The translations under genes and the position numbers were made by a program. 64,000 nucleotides of DNA. It comes from Paenimyroides ummariense (GTDB lineage Bacteria; Bacteroidota; Bacteroidia; Flavobacteriales; Flavobacteriaceae). The notes under the pieces were generated by a model. The model saw only the letters and a program-made list of their open reading frames with translations, ran no database searches and was not told where the DNA came from. Positions 24,985-33,508 of the stretch are shown in pieces. The DNA is taken from NCBI RefSeq assembly GCF_900115115.1, contig NZ_FOVI01000008.1, positions 62,001 through 126,000 on the forward strand, in the 5' to 3' direction. Position 1 is the stretch's first letter, and the number at the start of each line of letters is the position of its first letter.

Positions 24985-25716
24985 TTAACAAAATTTCCTC
25001 TTAAACTCACTTAAAATAATAGCAGTTGCAGTGGCAACGTTTAAACTTTCGGTTTGTTGTAAATCGCCAAAACGTGGAATGGCAATTTTAGCTGTTACCA
25101 AAGCTTCAATTTCTTTTGATATTCCGTTGGCTTCGTTACCCATTACAATAATTCCGTTGGTAGGTAAATTGGTTTTGTAAATATTGGTTCCATCCATAAA
25201 CGTTCCAAAAATCGGTTCATTGGTGTCCTTTAAATAATCAACTAAATTGGTATAAAAAATATTTACTCGCGTTAACGACCCCATAGTTGCTTGTACCACT
25301 TTAGTGTTGTAAACATCAACCGTTTCGTTACTGCAAATTAAATCGGCAACACCAAACCAATCACACAAACGAATAATAGTTCCTAAATTTCCGGGATCTC
25401 GTACATTGTCTAAAGCAATTTTCAATCCGTTAGGTTGTGGCAATGTATCATCTTTCATTTTAAAAACAGCCAAACAATCGTTCGGTGTTGTTAAAGACGA
25501 TATTTTCTTAAGGTCGGCTTCACTAATTTCCGTTACAAATTCCTTCGAAACATTAAAATTTAACTGCTTGGTTGTATAGATATGTTCTAACTGCAAAGTA
25601 GAATTCAGCAGTTCATTAATTACCTTAAATCCTTCGGCAACAAAAACTTTATTTAAATCGCGGAATTTTTTTTGCTTTAATTGCGTTATATATTTGATTT
25701 GGTTTTTAGTAAGCAT
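24985..25716 (-). CDS. SpoU/TrmH-family RNA 2'-O-methyltransferase
   Basis: 243 residues. Methylates the 2'-OH of a ribose in rRNA or tRNA using SAM. An N-terminal substrate-binding region (KQKKFRDLNKVFVAEG) is followed by the SPOUT knot with LDNVRDPGNLGTIIRLCDWFG, IVMGNEANGI and the C-terminal motif PRFGDLQQTESLNVATATAI that forms the trefoil knot. The exact target is not readable. It is divergent from tamL with only 36 bases between starts; its 3' end is duplicated at 24278-24330. Confidence 0.9.
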   Translation of the reverse strand: MLTKNQIKYITQLKQKKFRDLNKVFVAEGFKVINELLNSTLQLEHIYTTKQLNFNVSKEFVTEISEADLKKISSLTTPNDCLAVFKMKDDTLPQPNGLKIALDNVRDPGNLGTIIRLCDWFGVADLICSNETVDVYNTKVVQATMGSLTRVNIFYTNLVDYLKDTNEPIFGTFMDGTNIYKTNLPTNGIIVMGNEANGISKEIEALVTAKIAIPRFGDLQQTESLNVATATAIILSEFKRKFC

Positions 25717-25752
25717 TCGTGAAAAGTTGTAATTTTACCAATTGAAATTGTT

Positions 25753-28311
25753 ATGTCCTTGAGAAATATTTTATCAAAATTAGTGTTTATTACTGTAATT
25801 TCAAGCATTTTTTTGGCTTGTTCGTTAACAAAGCGCGTACCTGCTGATGAACGACTGCTAACGGAAAATGAAATTTTGGTAAACAATAAAAAAGAAACCA
25901 GCGAAGTTATTGTTAAACAATTGTATCAGCAGCCTAACAGCAATTTTTTGGGTTACCGTTTACGTTTGCACATGTACAATATGGCAAAGGTAAATCCCGA
26001 TTCTACCTATCAGGCGTGGTTAGATAAACATCCGAATACCGAACGTTTTCTGGCAAAACTTTTATCTGCAAAACAGGTAGATCGTTTGGGAACATCGTTT
26101 TTTGTTTCGGGCATGGGCAGAACGTTAAAAGATTTAGGCGAAGCACCTGTTATTTATGATGGCGAAAGAACCAAAAAATCGGTCATTCGTTTAAAAAACC
26201 ATTATTTTAATGAAGGATATTTCAATACTAAAATTTCGTACAAGTTAGACAGTTTAAAGCCTAAAAAAGTCAGTGCGCATTACACAATCAATACAGGAAA
26301 ACCTTATGTTTACGATAGTATTGCGGTAATTGTGAAATCGCCCGAATTAGATTCACTTTACAAAACCAATACGCGTGCAAGTGTTGTAAAAAAAGGCGAT
26401 CAGTACAATGCTGCAAAATTAGATGAAGAACGCGAACGTATTACTACTTTTTTTAGAAACAACGGTGCTTACGATTTTCAGAAAACCTATATTAATTACG
26501 AAGCCGATACCTTAAAAAACAACCATACAACGGATATTTACCTGAATATCGACAATAAAAACATTAAACAAGGTGATACGCTGGTTACCGAGCCTTTTAA
26601 ACTTTACAAAATCAGCAGGGTAAATCTTTACACAAGCAATACATCGGCAGAATACGAAACCATTACCGATTCTGTTCAATACAAAAATTTAAACATTTAC
26701 AGTAAAGGTCCGTTAAGTTACAAGCCAAAAGTGTTGCGTAATGCCGTTTTTATCGATGAAGACGGTTATTTTTCAGATATGCGTCGTTTAGTTACTTCGC
26801 GTTCATTAAGTAATTTAAAGGTTTTTAATTATCCAACCATTGAATACGTTCCCGATACGCGCGACAGTTTGGGTAAATCGTTGATCGCAAATATCACATT
26901 AAATCCTAAAAAACGTATTATTTTTAATCCTTCGATCGATTTAAATCACTCAAATATTCAAGATTTCGGTATTCAGGGAAATATAGGTTTTGTTTTTAGA
27001 AATGTATTTAAAGGTGCCGAAATTTTAGATATTGGTTTCAGAGGAAACATTGGTTCGTCGGCATCAAGGTATCGTAACGAACAAAACACTTTTTTTGACA
27101 TTTTGGAATATGGTGCCGATGTAAAACTGACCTTTCCAAGATTTTTATTCTTTCCGAATATTATCGATAAACTGGTAGATCGTACATCGTTCCCAAATAC
27201 TTCGTTAAGTGTCGGGTTTTTCAACCAGCAGAATATTGGTTTAGATAAACAGAATCTTACAGGAATTTACAACTACTCTTGGTCGTACAAACGCAGAAAC
27301 ACCATTAGTTTTGATCTTTTTAACCTGCAATTTGTCCGCAACATGAATCCGGGGAACTATTTTAAGGTATATCGATCTTCATACAACACCTTAAATACGA
27401 TTGCCGATAGAACTGATGTTAACCCTGACTATTTAGACGAAAACGGAAACTTAACAATTGAAGGTGGCGGTGCCGATCGCTTTATGAATGATGTTTATAA
27501 TGGAAATACAAACGCTAACGAACAAGACACCCAAACTGTTTTAAGTATTGCCGAAAGAAAACAGCGTTTAACAGAAAACAACCTTATCTTGGCAAGTAAC
27601 GTGGTGTACACCTACTCTAACCGATTCAATATTAAAGACCAGGATTTTTTTACTTTTAGAACCAAGATCGAATCCGCAGGAAATATTTTAAATGCCATAG
27701 CAAAATCAAACAGTAAAACCAACGATAATGGTAAACACACCGTTTTAGATGTAGCGTATTCGCAATACATTAAAGGCGAAGTAGATTTTATAAAGTATTT
27801 TGATTTAGGAAATAAAAACGTAATTGCATTGCGGGCTTTTGGTGGTATCGCCATTCCGTATGGCAACAGCGACAACATTCCGTTTTCGCGAAGTTATTTT
27901 GCAGGTGGATCTAACGACAACCGTGCATGGCAGTCTTATCGTTTAGGACCTGGTCGCAGTGGTGGAGTTTTAGATTTTAACGAAGCAAATATGAAGTTAG
28001 CCTTTAATGCAGAATATCGTTTTAATGTGAGCGGACCTTGGAATATGGCATTATTTGCCGATGCCGGAAACATTTGGAATGCTTTAGATAATATTACCGA
28101 CGAAGAAATGACTTTTAACGGATTAAAATCTTTAAAAGATTTGGCACTAGGTACAGGTTTAGGAATTCGATACGATTTTAACTTCTTTGTTATTCGTTTA
28201 GATTTAGGTTTTAAAACGTACAATCCCGCAAACGAAGCTAACCGAAAGTGGTTTAAAGAGTGGAATTTAAGTAAAACCGTTTTAAATGTCGGAATTAATT
28301 ATCCGTTTTAA
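25753..28311 (+). CDS. tamL: TamL/BamA-family outer-membrane lipoprotein
   Basis: 852 residues. Signal peptide with lipobox FLAC at about 20-23 makes it a lipoprotein, unlike classical BamA, which fits TamL, the Bacteroidota partner of TamB in outer-membrane assembly. POTRA-like repeats occupy about 100-430, and a 16-strand Omp85 barrel follows, with the conserved lid-lock region FSRSYFAGGSNDNRAWQSYRLGPG at about 715-738 and the end TVLNVGINYPF. The gene is preceded by only 36 bases, so its promoter must overlap the divergent methyltransferase start. Confidence 0.82.
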   Translation: MSLRNILSKLVFITVISSIFLACSLTKRVPADERLLTENEILVNNKKETSEVIVKQLYQQPNSNFLGYRLRLHMYNMAKVNPDSTYQAWLDKHPNTERFLAKLLSAKQVDRLGTSFFVSGMGRTLKDLGEAPVIYDGERTKKSVIRLKNHYFNEGYFNTKISYKLDSLKPKKVSAHYTINTGKPYVYDSIAVIVKSPELDSLYKTNTRASVVKKGDQYNAAKLDEERERITTFFRNNGAYDFQKTYINYEADTLKNNHTTDIYLNIDNKNIKQGDTLVTEPFKLYKISRVNLYTSNTSAEYETITDSVQYKNLNIYSKGPLSYKPKVLRNAVFIDEDGYFSDMRRLVTSRSLSNLKVFNYPTIEYVPDTRDSLGKSLIANITLNPKKRIIFNPSIDLNHSNIQDFGIQGNIGFVFRNVFKGAEILDIGFRGNIGSSASRYRNEQNTFFDILEYGADVKLTFPRFLFFPNIIDKLVDRTSFPNTSLSVGFFNQQNIGLDKQNLTGIYNYSWSYKRRNTISFDLFNLQFVRNMNPGNYFKVYRSSYNTLNTIADRTDVNPDYLDENGNLTIEGGGADRFMNDVYNGNTNANEQDTQTVLSIAERKQRLTENNLILASNVVYTYSNRFNIKDQDFFTFRTKIESAGNILNAIAKSNSKTNDNGKHTVLDVAYSQYIKGEVDFIKYFDLGNKNVIALRAFGGIAIPYGNSDNIPFSRSYFAGGSNDNRAWQSYRLGPGRSGGVLDFNEANMKLAFNAEYRFNVSGPWNMALFADAGNIWNALDNITDEEMTFNGLKSLKDLALGTGLGIRYDFNFFVIRLDLGFKTYNPANEANRKWFKEWNLSKTVLNVGINYPF

Positions 28312-28320
28312 TAAAATTAC

Positions 28321-28328
28321 TACTTTTG
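28321..28328 (+). promoter_or_regulatory. fbaA -7 box (TACTTTTG)
   Basis: Matches TAnnTTTG about 43 bases before the fbaA ATG; a T-rich CGTTTT lies at the -33 position. The resulting leader is about 35 bases. Confidence 0.55.
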
Positions 28329-28371
28329 TAAGCTAAACTAAAATTAAAAATAAAACATACAACCTATAAAT

Positions 28372-29439
28372 ATGGCACATAACATTAAGCCGGGTGTTGC
28401 TACCGGCGATCAAGTTCAGGAAATATTTAACTACGCAAAAGAAAAAGGCTTTGCTTTACCGGCTGTAAACGTAACAACATCTAGCACCATTAACGGTGTT
28501 TTAGAAACAGCTGCTAAATTAAACGCACCGGTAATCATTCAGTTTTCTAACGGTGGCGGTTTGTTTATGGCAGGAAAAGGTTTAAACAACGATAACGAAC
28601 GTGCAGCTATTGCAGGATCTATTGCAGGCGCAAAACAAGTACACGAATTGGCAGAGTTATACGGTGCAACTGTTATTTTACATACCGATCACTGTGCTAA
28701 AAAATTATTGCCTTGGATTGATGGTTTGTTAGATGCCAGCGAAAAATTCTATAAAGAAAATGGTAAACCTTTGTTCTCTTCGCACATGATTGATTTATCG
28801 GAAGAACCGATCGAAGAAAACATCGAAATTTCTAAAAAATATCTTGAGCGTATGAGCAAAATGGGTATGACTTTAGAAATTGAATTAGGAATTACAGGTG
28901 GTGAAGAAGACGGTGTTGATAATTCGCACGTAGATTCATCAAAACTATACACGCAACCAGAAGAAGTGGCTTACGCTTACGAAGAATTAATGAAAGTATC
29001 GCCACGTTTTACCATTGCAGCAGCTTTTGGTAACGTGCATGGAGTTTATAAACCAGGAAACGTAAAATTAACTCCGAAAATTTTAGACAATTCGCAGAAA
29101 TACGTTCAAGAAAAATTCAACACTAAAAACAATCCGGTAGATTTCGTTTTCCACGGTGGATCAGGATCAACTTTAGAAGAAATTCGCGAAGCAATATCTT
29201 ACGGAGTTATTAAAATGAATATCGATACCGATTTACAGTTTGCTTTTACAGAAGGTGCTCGTGATTATATTCTTGCGAAGAAAGATTATTTAATGACACA
29301 GATTGGAAATCCGGAAGGCGAAGAAGTACCAAACAAAAAATATTACGATCCACGTAAATGGTTACGCGAAGGCGAATTAACATTCAACAAACGTTTAGAA
29401 CAAGCTTTTGCCGATTTAAACAACGTTAAAACATTATAA
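28372..29439 (+). CDS. fbaA: Class II fructose-bisphosphate aldolase
   Basis: 355 residues, typical class II-A length. Cleaves fructose 1,6-bisphosphate in glycolysis and runs in reverse for gluconeogenesis. Zinc ligands are in LHTDHCAKK and FGNVHGVYKPG, plus VFHGGSGSTLEEIREAISYGVIKMN with the third His. A SHMIDLSEEPIEEN stretch is also conserved. It is followed by accD at 66 bases, separated by an AT-rich palindromic stretch. Confidence 0.96.
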   Translation: MAHNIKPGVATGDQVQEIFNYAKEKGFALPAVNVTTSSTINGVLETAAKLNAPVIIQFSNGGGLFMAGKGLNNDNERAAIAGSIAGAKQVHELAELYGATVILHTDHCAKKLLPWIDGLLDASEKFYKENGKPLFSSHMIDLSEEPIEENIEISKKYLERMSKMGMTLEIELGITGGEEDGVDNSHVDSSKLYTQPEEVAYAYEELMKVSPRFTIAAAFGNVHGVYKPGNVKLTPKILDNSQKYVQEKFNTKNNPVDFVFHGGSGSTLEEIREAISYGVIKMNIDTDLQFAFTEGARDYILAKKDYLMTQIGNPEGEEVPNKKYYDPRKWLREGELTFNKRLEQAFADLNNVKTL

Positions 29440-29502
29440 AAATTACGAATTACGAATTACTAATAAATTCATAATTCATAATTTATAAATCATAATTTAT
29501 AG
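29440..29502. repeat. AT-rich tandem/palindromic stretch between fbaA and accD
   Basis: Tandem ATTACGAATTACGAATTAC followed by CATAATTCATAATTTATAA and another ATAATTTATA copy. It can form several hairpins, but no terminator with a GC core is present. The stretch resembles the short inverted repeats seen between flavobacterial genes. Confidence 0.45.
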
Positions 29503-29505
29503 ACT

Positions 29506-30360
29506 ATGGCTTGGTTTAAAAGAAAAGAAAAAGGAATTACAACTCCAACCGAAGATAAAAAAGATACGCCCAAAGGTTTATGGTACAAAACACCAACCGG
29601 GAAAATTATAGAATCGGAAGAACTGGCTAAAAACTTGTGGATTTCTCCGGAAGATGATTACCACGTTAGAATTGGAAGTAAAGAATATTTTGAAATTTTA
29701 TTCGACGACAATAAGTTCAAAGAATTATTTGGTTCTATCACAGCAAAAGATCCTTTAAAATTTGTTGATACCAAAAAGTACAGCGAACGTTTAAAAGAAG
29801 CTAAAGACAAAACCAATTTAAAAGATGCGGTACGCGTTGCAGTTGGAAAATCCAAAGGTGCTGATTTAGTTGTTGCCTGTATGGATTTTGCTTTTATTGG
29901 TGGATCAATGGGTTCTGTTGTAGGTGAAAAAATTGCTCGTGGAATTGATTATTCTATCAAAAACAACATCCCGTTCATGATGATTTCAAAATCAGGTGGT
30001 GCACGTATGATGGAAGCTGCATATTCGTTAATGCAAATGGCTAAAACATCGGCAAAATTAGCGCAGTTGGCAGATGCTAAAATTCCTTACATATCATTAT
30101 GTACCGATCCAACAACGGGTGGTACAACGGCTTCTTATGCCATGTTGGGCGATATTAATATTGCAGAACCAGGTGCATTAATTGGCTTTGCAGGTCCCCG
30201 TATTGTAAAAGATACAACAGGTAAAGATTTACCAGATGGTTTTCAAACTTCGGAATTTTTATTAGAACACGGCTTTTTAGATTTTGTAGTTCACAGAAAA
30301 CAGTTAAAAAACAGAGTAAACTTATACATAGATTTGGTTTTAAACAGACCATTACGTTAA
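29506..30360 (+). CDS. accD: Acetyl-CoA carboxylase carboxyltransferase beta subunit
   Basis: 284 residues. Transfers carboxyl from biotin carrier to acetyl-CoA, first step of fatty acid synthesis. The crotonase-like core has [17 protein letters not shown] and SGGARMMEA plus [15 protein letters not shown]. In E. coli AccD the N-terminus carries a four-Cys zinc ribbon; here the matching segments read YKTPTGK (residues 27-33) and ISPEDDYH (46-53), so all four cysteines are missing. The fold is probably kept without zinc. A strong terminator follows. Confidence 0.94.
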   Translation: MAWFKRKEKGITTPTEDKKDTPKGLWYKTPTGKIIESEELAKNLWISPEDDYHVRIGSKEYFEILFDDNKFKELFGSITAKDPLKFVDTKKYSERLKEAKDKTNLKDAVRVAVGKSKGADLVVACMDFAFIGGSMGSVVGEKIARGIDYSIKNNIPFMMISKSGGARMMEAAYSLMQMAKTSAKLAQLADAKIPYISLCTDPTTGGTTASYAMLGDINIAEPGALIGFAGPRIVKDTTGKDLPDGFQTSEFLLEHGFLDFVVHRKQLKNRVNLYIDLVLNRPLR

Positions 30361-30361
30361 C

Positions 30362-30390
30362 AAAAAGCATTGCAATAGCAATGCTTTTTT
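30362..30390 (+). terminator. Terminator after accD
   Basis: AAAAAGCATTGC pairs with GCAATGCTTTTT around AATA, ending in TTTTTTG. Confidence 0.9.
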
Positions 30391-30505
30391 GCTTATTAAG
30401 CAGTATTTACAAGATAAATTTGCAATAGCATAATAAAAAAACAAAAGCTATTTTAAACATTATCAAAACTTTAAAAAATAATTACAAATTAGTTTTTTAA
30501 AACCC

Positions 30506-30535
30506 TTGTAAAATAAAATAAACGTTCTATATTTG
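30506..30535 (+). promoter_or_regulatory. Promoter of the tRNA array (TTG-N19-TATATTTG)
   Basis: TTG at 30506-30508, exactly 19 bases, TATATTTG at 30528-30535; the first tRNA starts 36 bases downstream. This is the strongest Bacteroidota consensus promoter in the window. Confidence 0.8.
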
Positions 30536-30570
30536 CAGTCGCAATACAGACTTACGGTTTGTTTTGATTC

Positions 30571-30656
30571 GCTCGAGTGGTGGAATTGGTAGACACGCTG
30601 GACTTAAAATCCAGTGAGCAGTAATGTTCGTGCGGGTTCAAGTCCCGCCTTGAGTA
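30571..30656 (+). tRNA. tRNA-Leu (UAA), copy 1
   Basis: 86 bases. Acceptor GCTCGAG pairs with CTTGAGT through two G-U wobbles; anticodon loop CTTAAAA gives UAA; long variable arm of class II tRNA GAGCA/TGTTC; T-arm GCGGG-TTCAAGT-CCCGC; discriminator A. No CCA is encoded, so the CCA-adding enzyme must finish it. Confidence 0.97.
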
Positions 30657-30723
30657 CTTTTATTTGCAGATATTGAAAATGTTTTTAAATTTGCAAACTA
30701 TGTTCTTTACATAAAAATAATAT

Positions 30724-30796
30724 GCGAAAATAGCTCAGTTGGTAGAGCGCAACCTTGCCAAGGTTGAGGTCGCGGGTTCGAACCCCGTTTTTCGCT
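30724..30796 (+). tRNA. tRNA-Gly (GCC), copy 1
   Basis: 73 bases. Acceptor GCGAAAA/TTTTCGC, anticodon stem CAACC/GGTTG around TTGCCAA gives GCC, T-loop TTCGAAC, discriminator T. CCA is not encoded. Confidence 0.97.
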
Positions 30797-30812
30797 CAAC
30801 GTTGCTACAACT

Positions 30813-30898
30813 GCTCGAGTGGTGGAATTGGTAGACACGCTGGACTTAAAATCCAGTGAACAGTAATGTTCGTGCGGGTTCAAGTCCCGCCTTGAGTA
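30813..30898 (+). tRNA. tRNA-Leu (UAA), copy 2
   Basis: 86 bases, same as copy 1 except that the variable arm is GAACA/TGTTC, restoring a full Watson-Crick pair. It lies 16 bases after the first tRNA-Gly. Confidence 0.97.
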
Positions 30899-30920
30899 CT
30901 AACGTTTTTTTATATTATTT

Positions 30921-30993
30921 GCGAAAATAGCTCAGTTGGTAGAGCGCAACCTTGCCAAGGTTGAGGTCGCGGGTTCGAACCCCGTTTTTCGCT
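30921..30993 (+). tRNA. tRNA-Gly (GCC), copy 2
   Basis: 73 bases, identical in sequence to copy 1. Confidence 0.97.
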
Positions 30994-31010
30994 CTAAAAT
31001 CTATTTATCT

Positions 31011-31096
31011 GCTCGAGTGGTGGAATTGGTAGACACGCTGGACTTAAAATCCAGTGAGCAGTAATGCTCGTGCGGGTTCAAGTCCCGCCTTGAGTA
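31011..31096 (+). tRNA. tRNA-Leu (UAA), copy 3
   Basis: 86 bases. Variable arm GAGCA/TGCTC, the other compensated form, differing from copies 1, 2 and 4 by paired changes only. Confidence 0.97.
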
Positions 31097-31140
31097 CAAA
31101 TATTTATTCAAGACTTATAAATAGATTTTTAAACTTCTCT

Positions 31141-31226
31141 GCTCGAGTGGTGGAATTGGTAGACACGCTGGACTTAAAATCCAGTGAACAGTAATGTTCG
31201 TGCGGGTTCAAGTCCCGCCTTGAGTA
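31141..31226 (+). tRNA. tRNA-Leu (UAA), copy 4
   Basis: 86 bases, same variable arm as copy 2 (GAACA/TGTTC). Last gene of the array. Confidence 0.97.
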
Positions 31227-31228
31227 CA

Positions 31229-31263
31229 AAAAAATCCTAAAGAAAATTCTTTAGGATTTTTTT
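31229..31263 (+). terminator. Terminator of the tRNA array
   Basis: AAATCCTAAAGAA pairs with TTCTTTAGGATTT around AA, followed by TTTTTTATTTTTG. It closes the six-tRNA transcript. Confidence 0.9.
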
Positions 31264-31312
31264 ATTTTTGTCTATAATTTATAATAGAGCTATTAGCACT
31301 AAATACACCTAC

Positions 31313-31885
31313 ATGAAAGAAATAAAAATATTCTATCCCACAAATGTTGCTGAATGGAGAAATTGGTTACAAGAAAACCATCTTACACATCAGGCGGTAT
31401 GGGTTGTTTTTCATACTAAATCATCAGCTAAGCCTACAATTACTTGGAGTGAAGCTGTTGATGTTGCTTTATGTTTTGGATGGATCGACAGTAAGAAAAT
31501 CTCAATTGACAAGGAAACTTCGCATCAATATTTCAGTAAACGTAAGGCACAAAGTACGTGGTCTAAAGTAAATAAACAGAAAATTGAACTACTTACACAA
31601 CAAGGTCTAATGGCAGATGCTGGTTATAAAACCATTGAAATCGCTAAACAAAACGGTTCATGGACTATTTTAGATTCGGTTGAAGAACTTATCTTGCCAA
31701 ATGATCTAAAGCAAGCGCTTAAATTGAAACCTTTCGCTATGGAATTTTATGAAGGTTTAAGCAAATCTGCCAAAAAAGGAATTTTATTATGGCTTGTACT
31801 TGCAAAAAAACCGGAAACCAGACAGAAAAGAATCGATGAAATTGCCGAGTTGGCATCACAGAACAAAAAACCGAAGCATTTGTAA
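31313..31885 (+). CDS. YdeI/OmpD-associated family protein
   Basis: 190 residues from ATG 31313; the longer frame begins with a TTG inside the tRNA terminator. The N-terminal DUF1801-like start FYPTNVAEWRNWLQENH, then WSEAVDVALCFGWIDSKK and the FSKRKAQSTWSKVNKQK motif are characteristic of this family, annotated as bacteriocin-protection or OmpD-associated. The last third (ALKLKPFAMEFYEGLSKSAKKGILLWL) is the second family block. The molecular role is unknown; expected in the cytoplasm as no signal peptide is seen. Confidence 0.8.
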   Translation: MKEIKIFYPTNVAEWRNWLQENHLTHQAVWVVFHTKSSAKPTITWSEAVDVALCFGWIDSKKISIDKETSHQYFSKRKAQSTWSKVNKQKIELLTQQGLMADAGYKTIEIAKQNGSWTILDSVEELILPNDLKQALKLKPFAMEFYEGLSKSAKKGILLWLVLAKKPETRQKRIDEIAELASQNKKPKHL

Positions 31886-31956
31886 AAATTTGCATTGCCA
31901 AAATCGCATAATTCTATTTTTTGTTTGATTATTGCTAATATCTATTCTTATAAAAC

Positions 31957-31987
31957 TTGTTAATTGTAAATAAAATCAAGACCTTTG
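31957..31987 (+). promoter_or_regulatory. Promoter of the copper-acquisition cluster (TTG-N20-GACCTTTG)
   Basis: TTG at 31957-31959, 20-base spacer, then GACCTTTG at 31980-31987, one mismatch from TAnnTTTG. The -7 box ends only four bases before the GTG at 31992, so the transcript may begin at or next to its start codon (leaderless). Confidence 0.5.
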
Positions 31988-31991
31988 CGCT

Positions 31992-32357
31992 GTGAAAACA
32001 GCAACACTCATATTGTCATTATTCATGCTTTTTAAACCGATCTTTCCGGTTGTTGAATACGTGGTGCTGTACGATTATATCACAAAAGAACTTTGTGTGA
32101 ACAAAGACAAACCCGAAATGGAATGTAACGGAAAATGTCACTTAATGAAAGAAATGGCTAAAAACGCCGATGCTGACACCAAAGACAAATACCATTCTTT
32201 TTCCGTAGAAACTCAAATTGTTTTTTATCAGGATTTACTTGCTGCATTTTCAGCAAGCTTTGTGAAACCTCATCTTAAAAAAGTACTTTTTTCAAAAATA
32301 AACACATACAGTTTCTCTTTCTGTAACCTTATTTTTCACCCTCCGGTTTTTAATTAG
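31992..32357 (+). CDS. Small exported or membrane protein with CxxxCH motif, copper cluster
   Basis: 121 residues starting with GTG. Residues 1-27 are hydrophobic (LILSLFMLFKPIFPVVEYVVL), either an uncleaved anchor or a signal peptide. After a conserved-looking VEYVVLYDYITKELC comes EMECNGKCHLMKEMAK, with Cys, Cys, His and Met in one short stretch, a plausible copper-binding site. I recall similar small proteins at the head of TonB-receptor metal loci in Flavobacteriaceae, but the family has no assigned function. It is followed by a 220-base gap and then the lipoprotein of the same cluster. Confidence 0.65.
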   Translation: MKTATLILSLFMLFKPIFPVVEYVVLYDYITKELCVNKDKPEMECNGKCHLMKEMAKNADADTKDKYHSFSVETQIVFYQDLLAAFSASFVKPHLKKVLFSKINTYSFSFCNLIFHPPVFN

Positions 32358-32577
32358 TTTTTAGTATTCTTACCATTTGGCTATTTCTGTTTTATACAGA
32401 TACTTTCTGCTATGCGTATTTTTTACGTCACTGCAAGTAACGCGGTAAGACTATTTATAGGATCTATTTTCATATCAGTTGTTAATTCGGCAGGAATAAT
32501 CGTGCGCTTATTTTAGAAAATGAGAGTCGATTTATCCTACCCGAAATACAACAAACTAATTAATTATTCATAAAACC

Positions 32578-33504
32578 ATGAGAGTATTTAATTTACTGTC
32601 GGCTGCATTCTTGTTTGTAGCTGTAACTTCGTGTACATTAGATAAAACTGATTACGAAGCCGAAATAAGCACCGAAGTAACCGAATATTACGAGTTTAAA
32701 GAAGCTGTTGCAATCAACAGCGGTAATTACAAAATAAGTATCGAAGCTTTAAACGGAACTTTTTACAAAGGATACAACGAAATACGTTTAAAAATTAACA
32801 ATACGCAGACAAACGAATCGTTAAATAATGTAGAAGTTTATTTTCTGCCGATAAAAACAAATTTAAATGGAAATAAAACTTCCTGTCCGCATCAATACAA
32901 CCTGATCTATCAAAATGATAAAAATTATTATTCGGGATATGCAGTATTTACAGCAGAAAGTAATCCATCAGACGAATGGCAGCTTTATGTATACTTTACC
33001 GATTCTGCTGAAAAAGTCAGTATAAATACAACCATTCAAGTTAAGCAGCAAAGTAATAAAAATCTGAATATGACTTCTTTTGTGGGAAGTGATAATTCGG
33101 AATACATTATTTCATTGGTGGCTCCGCAAAAACCAAAAGTCGCCGAAAACGAATTGGTTGCAGGAATTTATCGTTATGTTGAACCAACAAATTCTTCCGA
33201 AACTTTCCCCGATCCATCGCAATTTACTTTTGAAGAAGTTTCTGGTTACACCTTGCAGTTAGATCCACGAATGCCCGAACCTTCTATGGGAAATCATTCA
33301 TCGCCAAACAATAAAGATTTGGTTCAGCTAAACGACAAATTTTATCACGGCGTTGTAAATTACACCATGACAGGCAATTGGACTTTGAACTTTATTATGC
33401 TTAACGAAAACGGCAAGATTATTAAAGGTACCGAAGTTTCTAAAGATTTTACGCCGGGTGTTGAAGGAGCAAAAAGCGAACTTTTTATTGATATTTTATT
33501 TTAA
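32578..33504 (+). CDS. YtkA-like (FixH-like) lipoprotein of the copper cluster
   Basis: 308 residues. Signal peptide II with lipobox VTSC (Cys at about 19). Residues about 40-160 form one immunoglobulin-like YtkA-type unit (YKISIEALNGTFYKGYNEIRLKI) with a CPH; residues about 165-300 form a second, whose LDPRMPEPSMGNHSSPNN and VVNYTMTGNWTLNF are the usual YtkA motifs carrying Met and His. Related domains take part in copper handling around cytochrome oxidase assembly. Here it would sit in a membrane next to a TonB receptor. Start is the ATG at 32578. Its 3' end is followed four bases later by the receptor. Confidence 0.7.
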   Translation: MRVFNLLSAAFLFVAVTSCTLDKTDYEAEISTEVTEYYEFKEAVAINSGNYKISIEALNGTFYKGYNEIRLKINNTQTNESLNNVEVYFLPIKTNLNGNKTSCPHQYNLIYQNDKNYYSGYAVFTAESNPSDEWQLYVYFTDSAEKVSINTTIQVKQQSNKNLNMTSFVGSDNSEYIISLVAPQKPKVAENELVAGIYRYVEPTNSSETFPDPSQFTFEEVSGYTLQLDPRMPEPSMGNHSSPNNKDLVQLNDKFYHGVVNYTMTGNWTLNFIMLNENGKIIKGTEVSKDFTPGVEGAKSELFIDILF

Positions 33505-33508
33505 CGCA

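Noticed and set aside
30571..31226. Regularly spaced repeats resembling a CRISPR array
   Set aside because: The repeats are tRNA genes with proper cloverleaf pairing; spacing is irregular and there are no cas genes.
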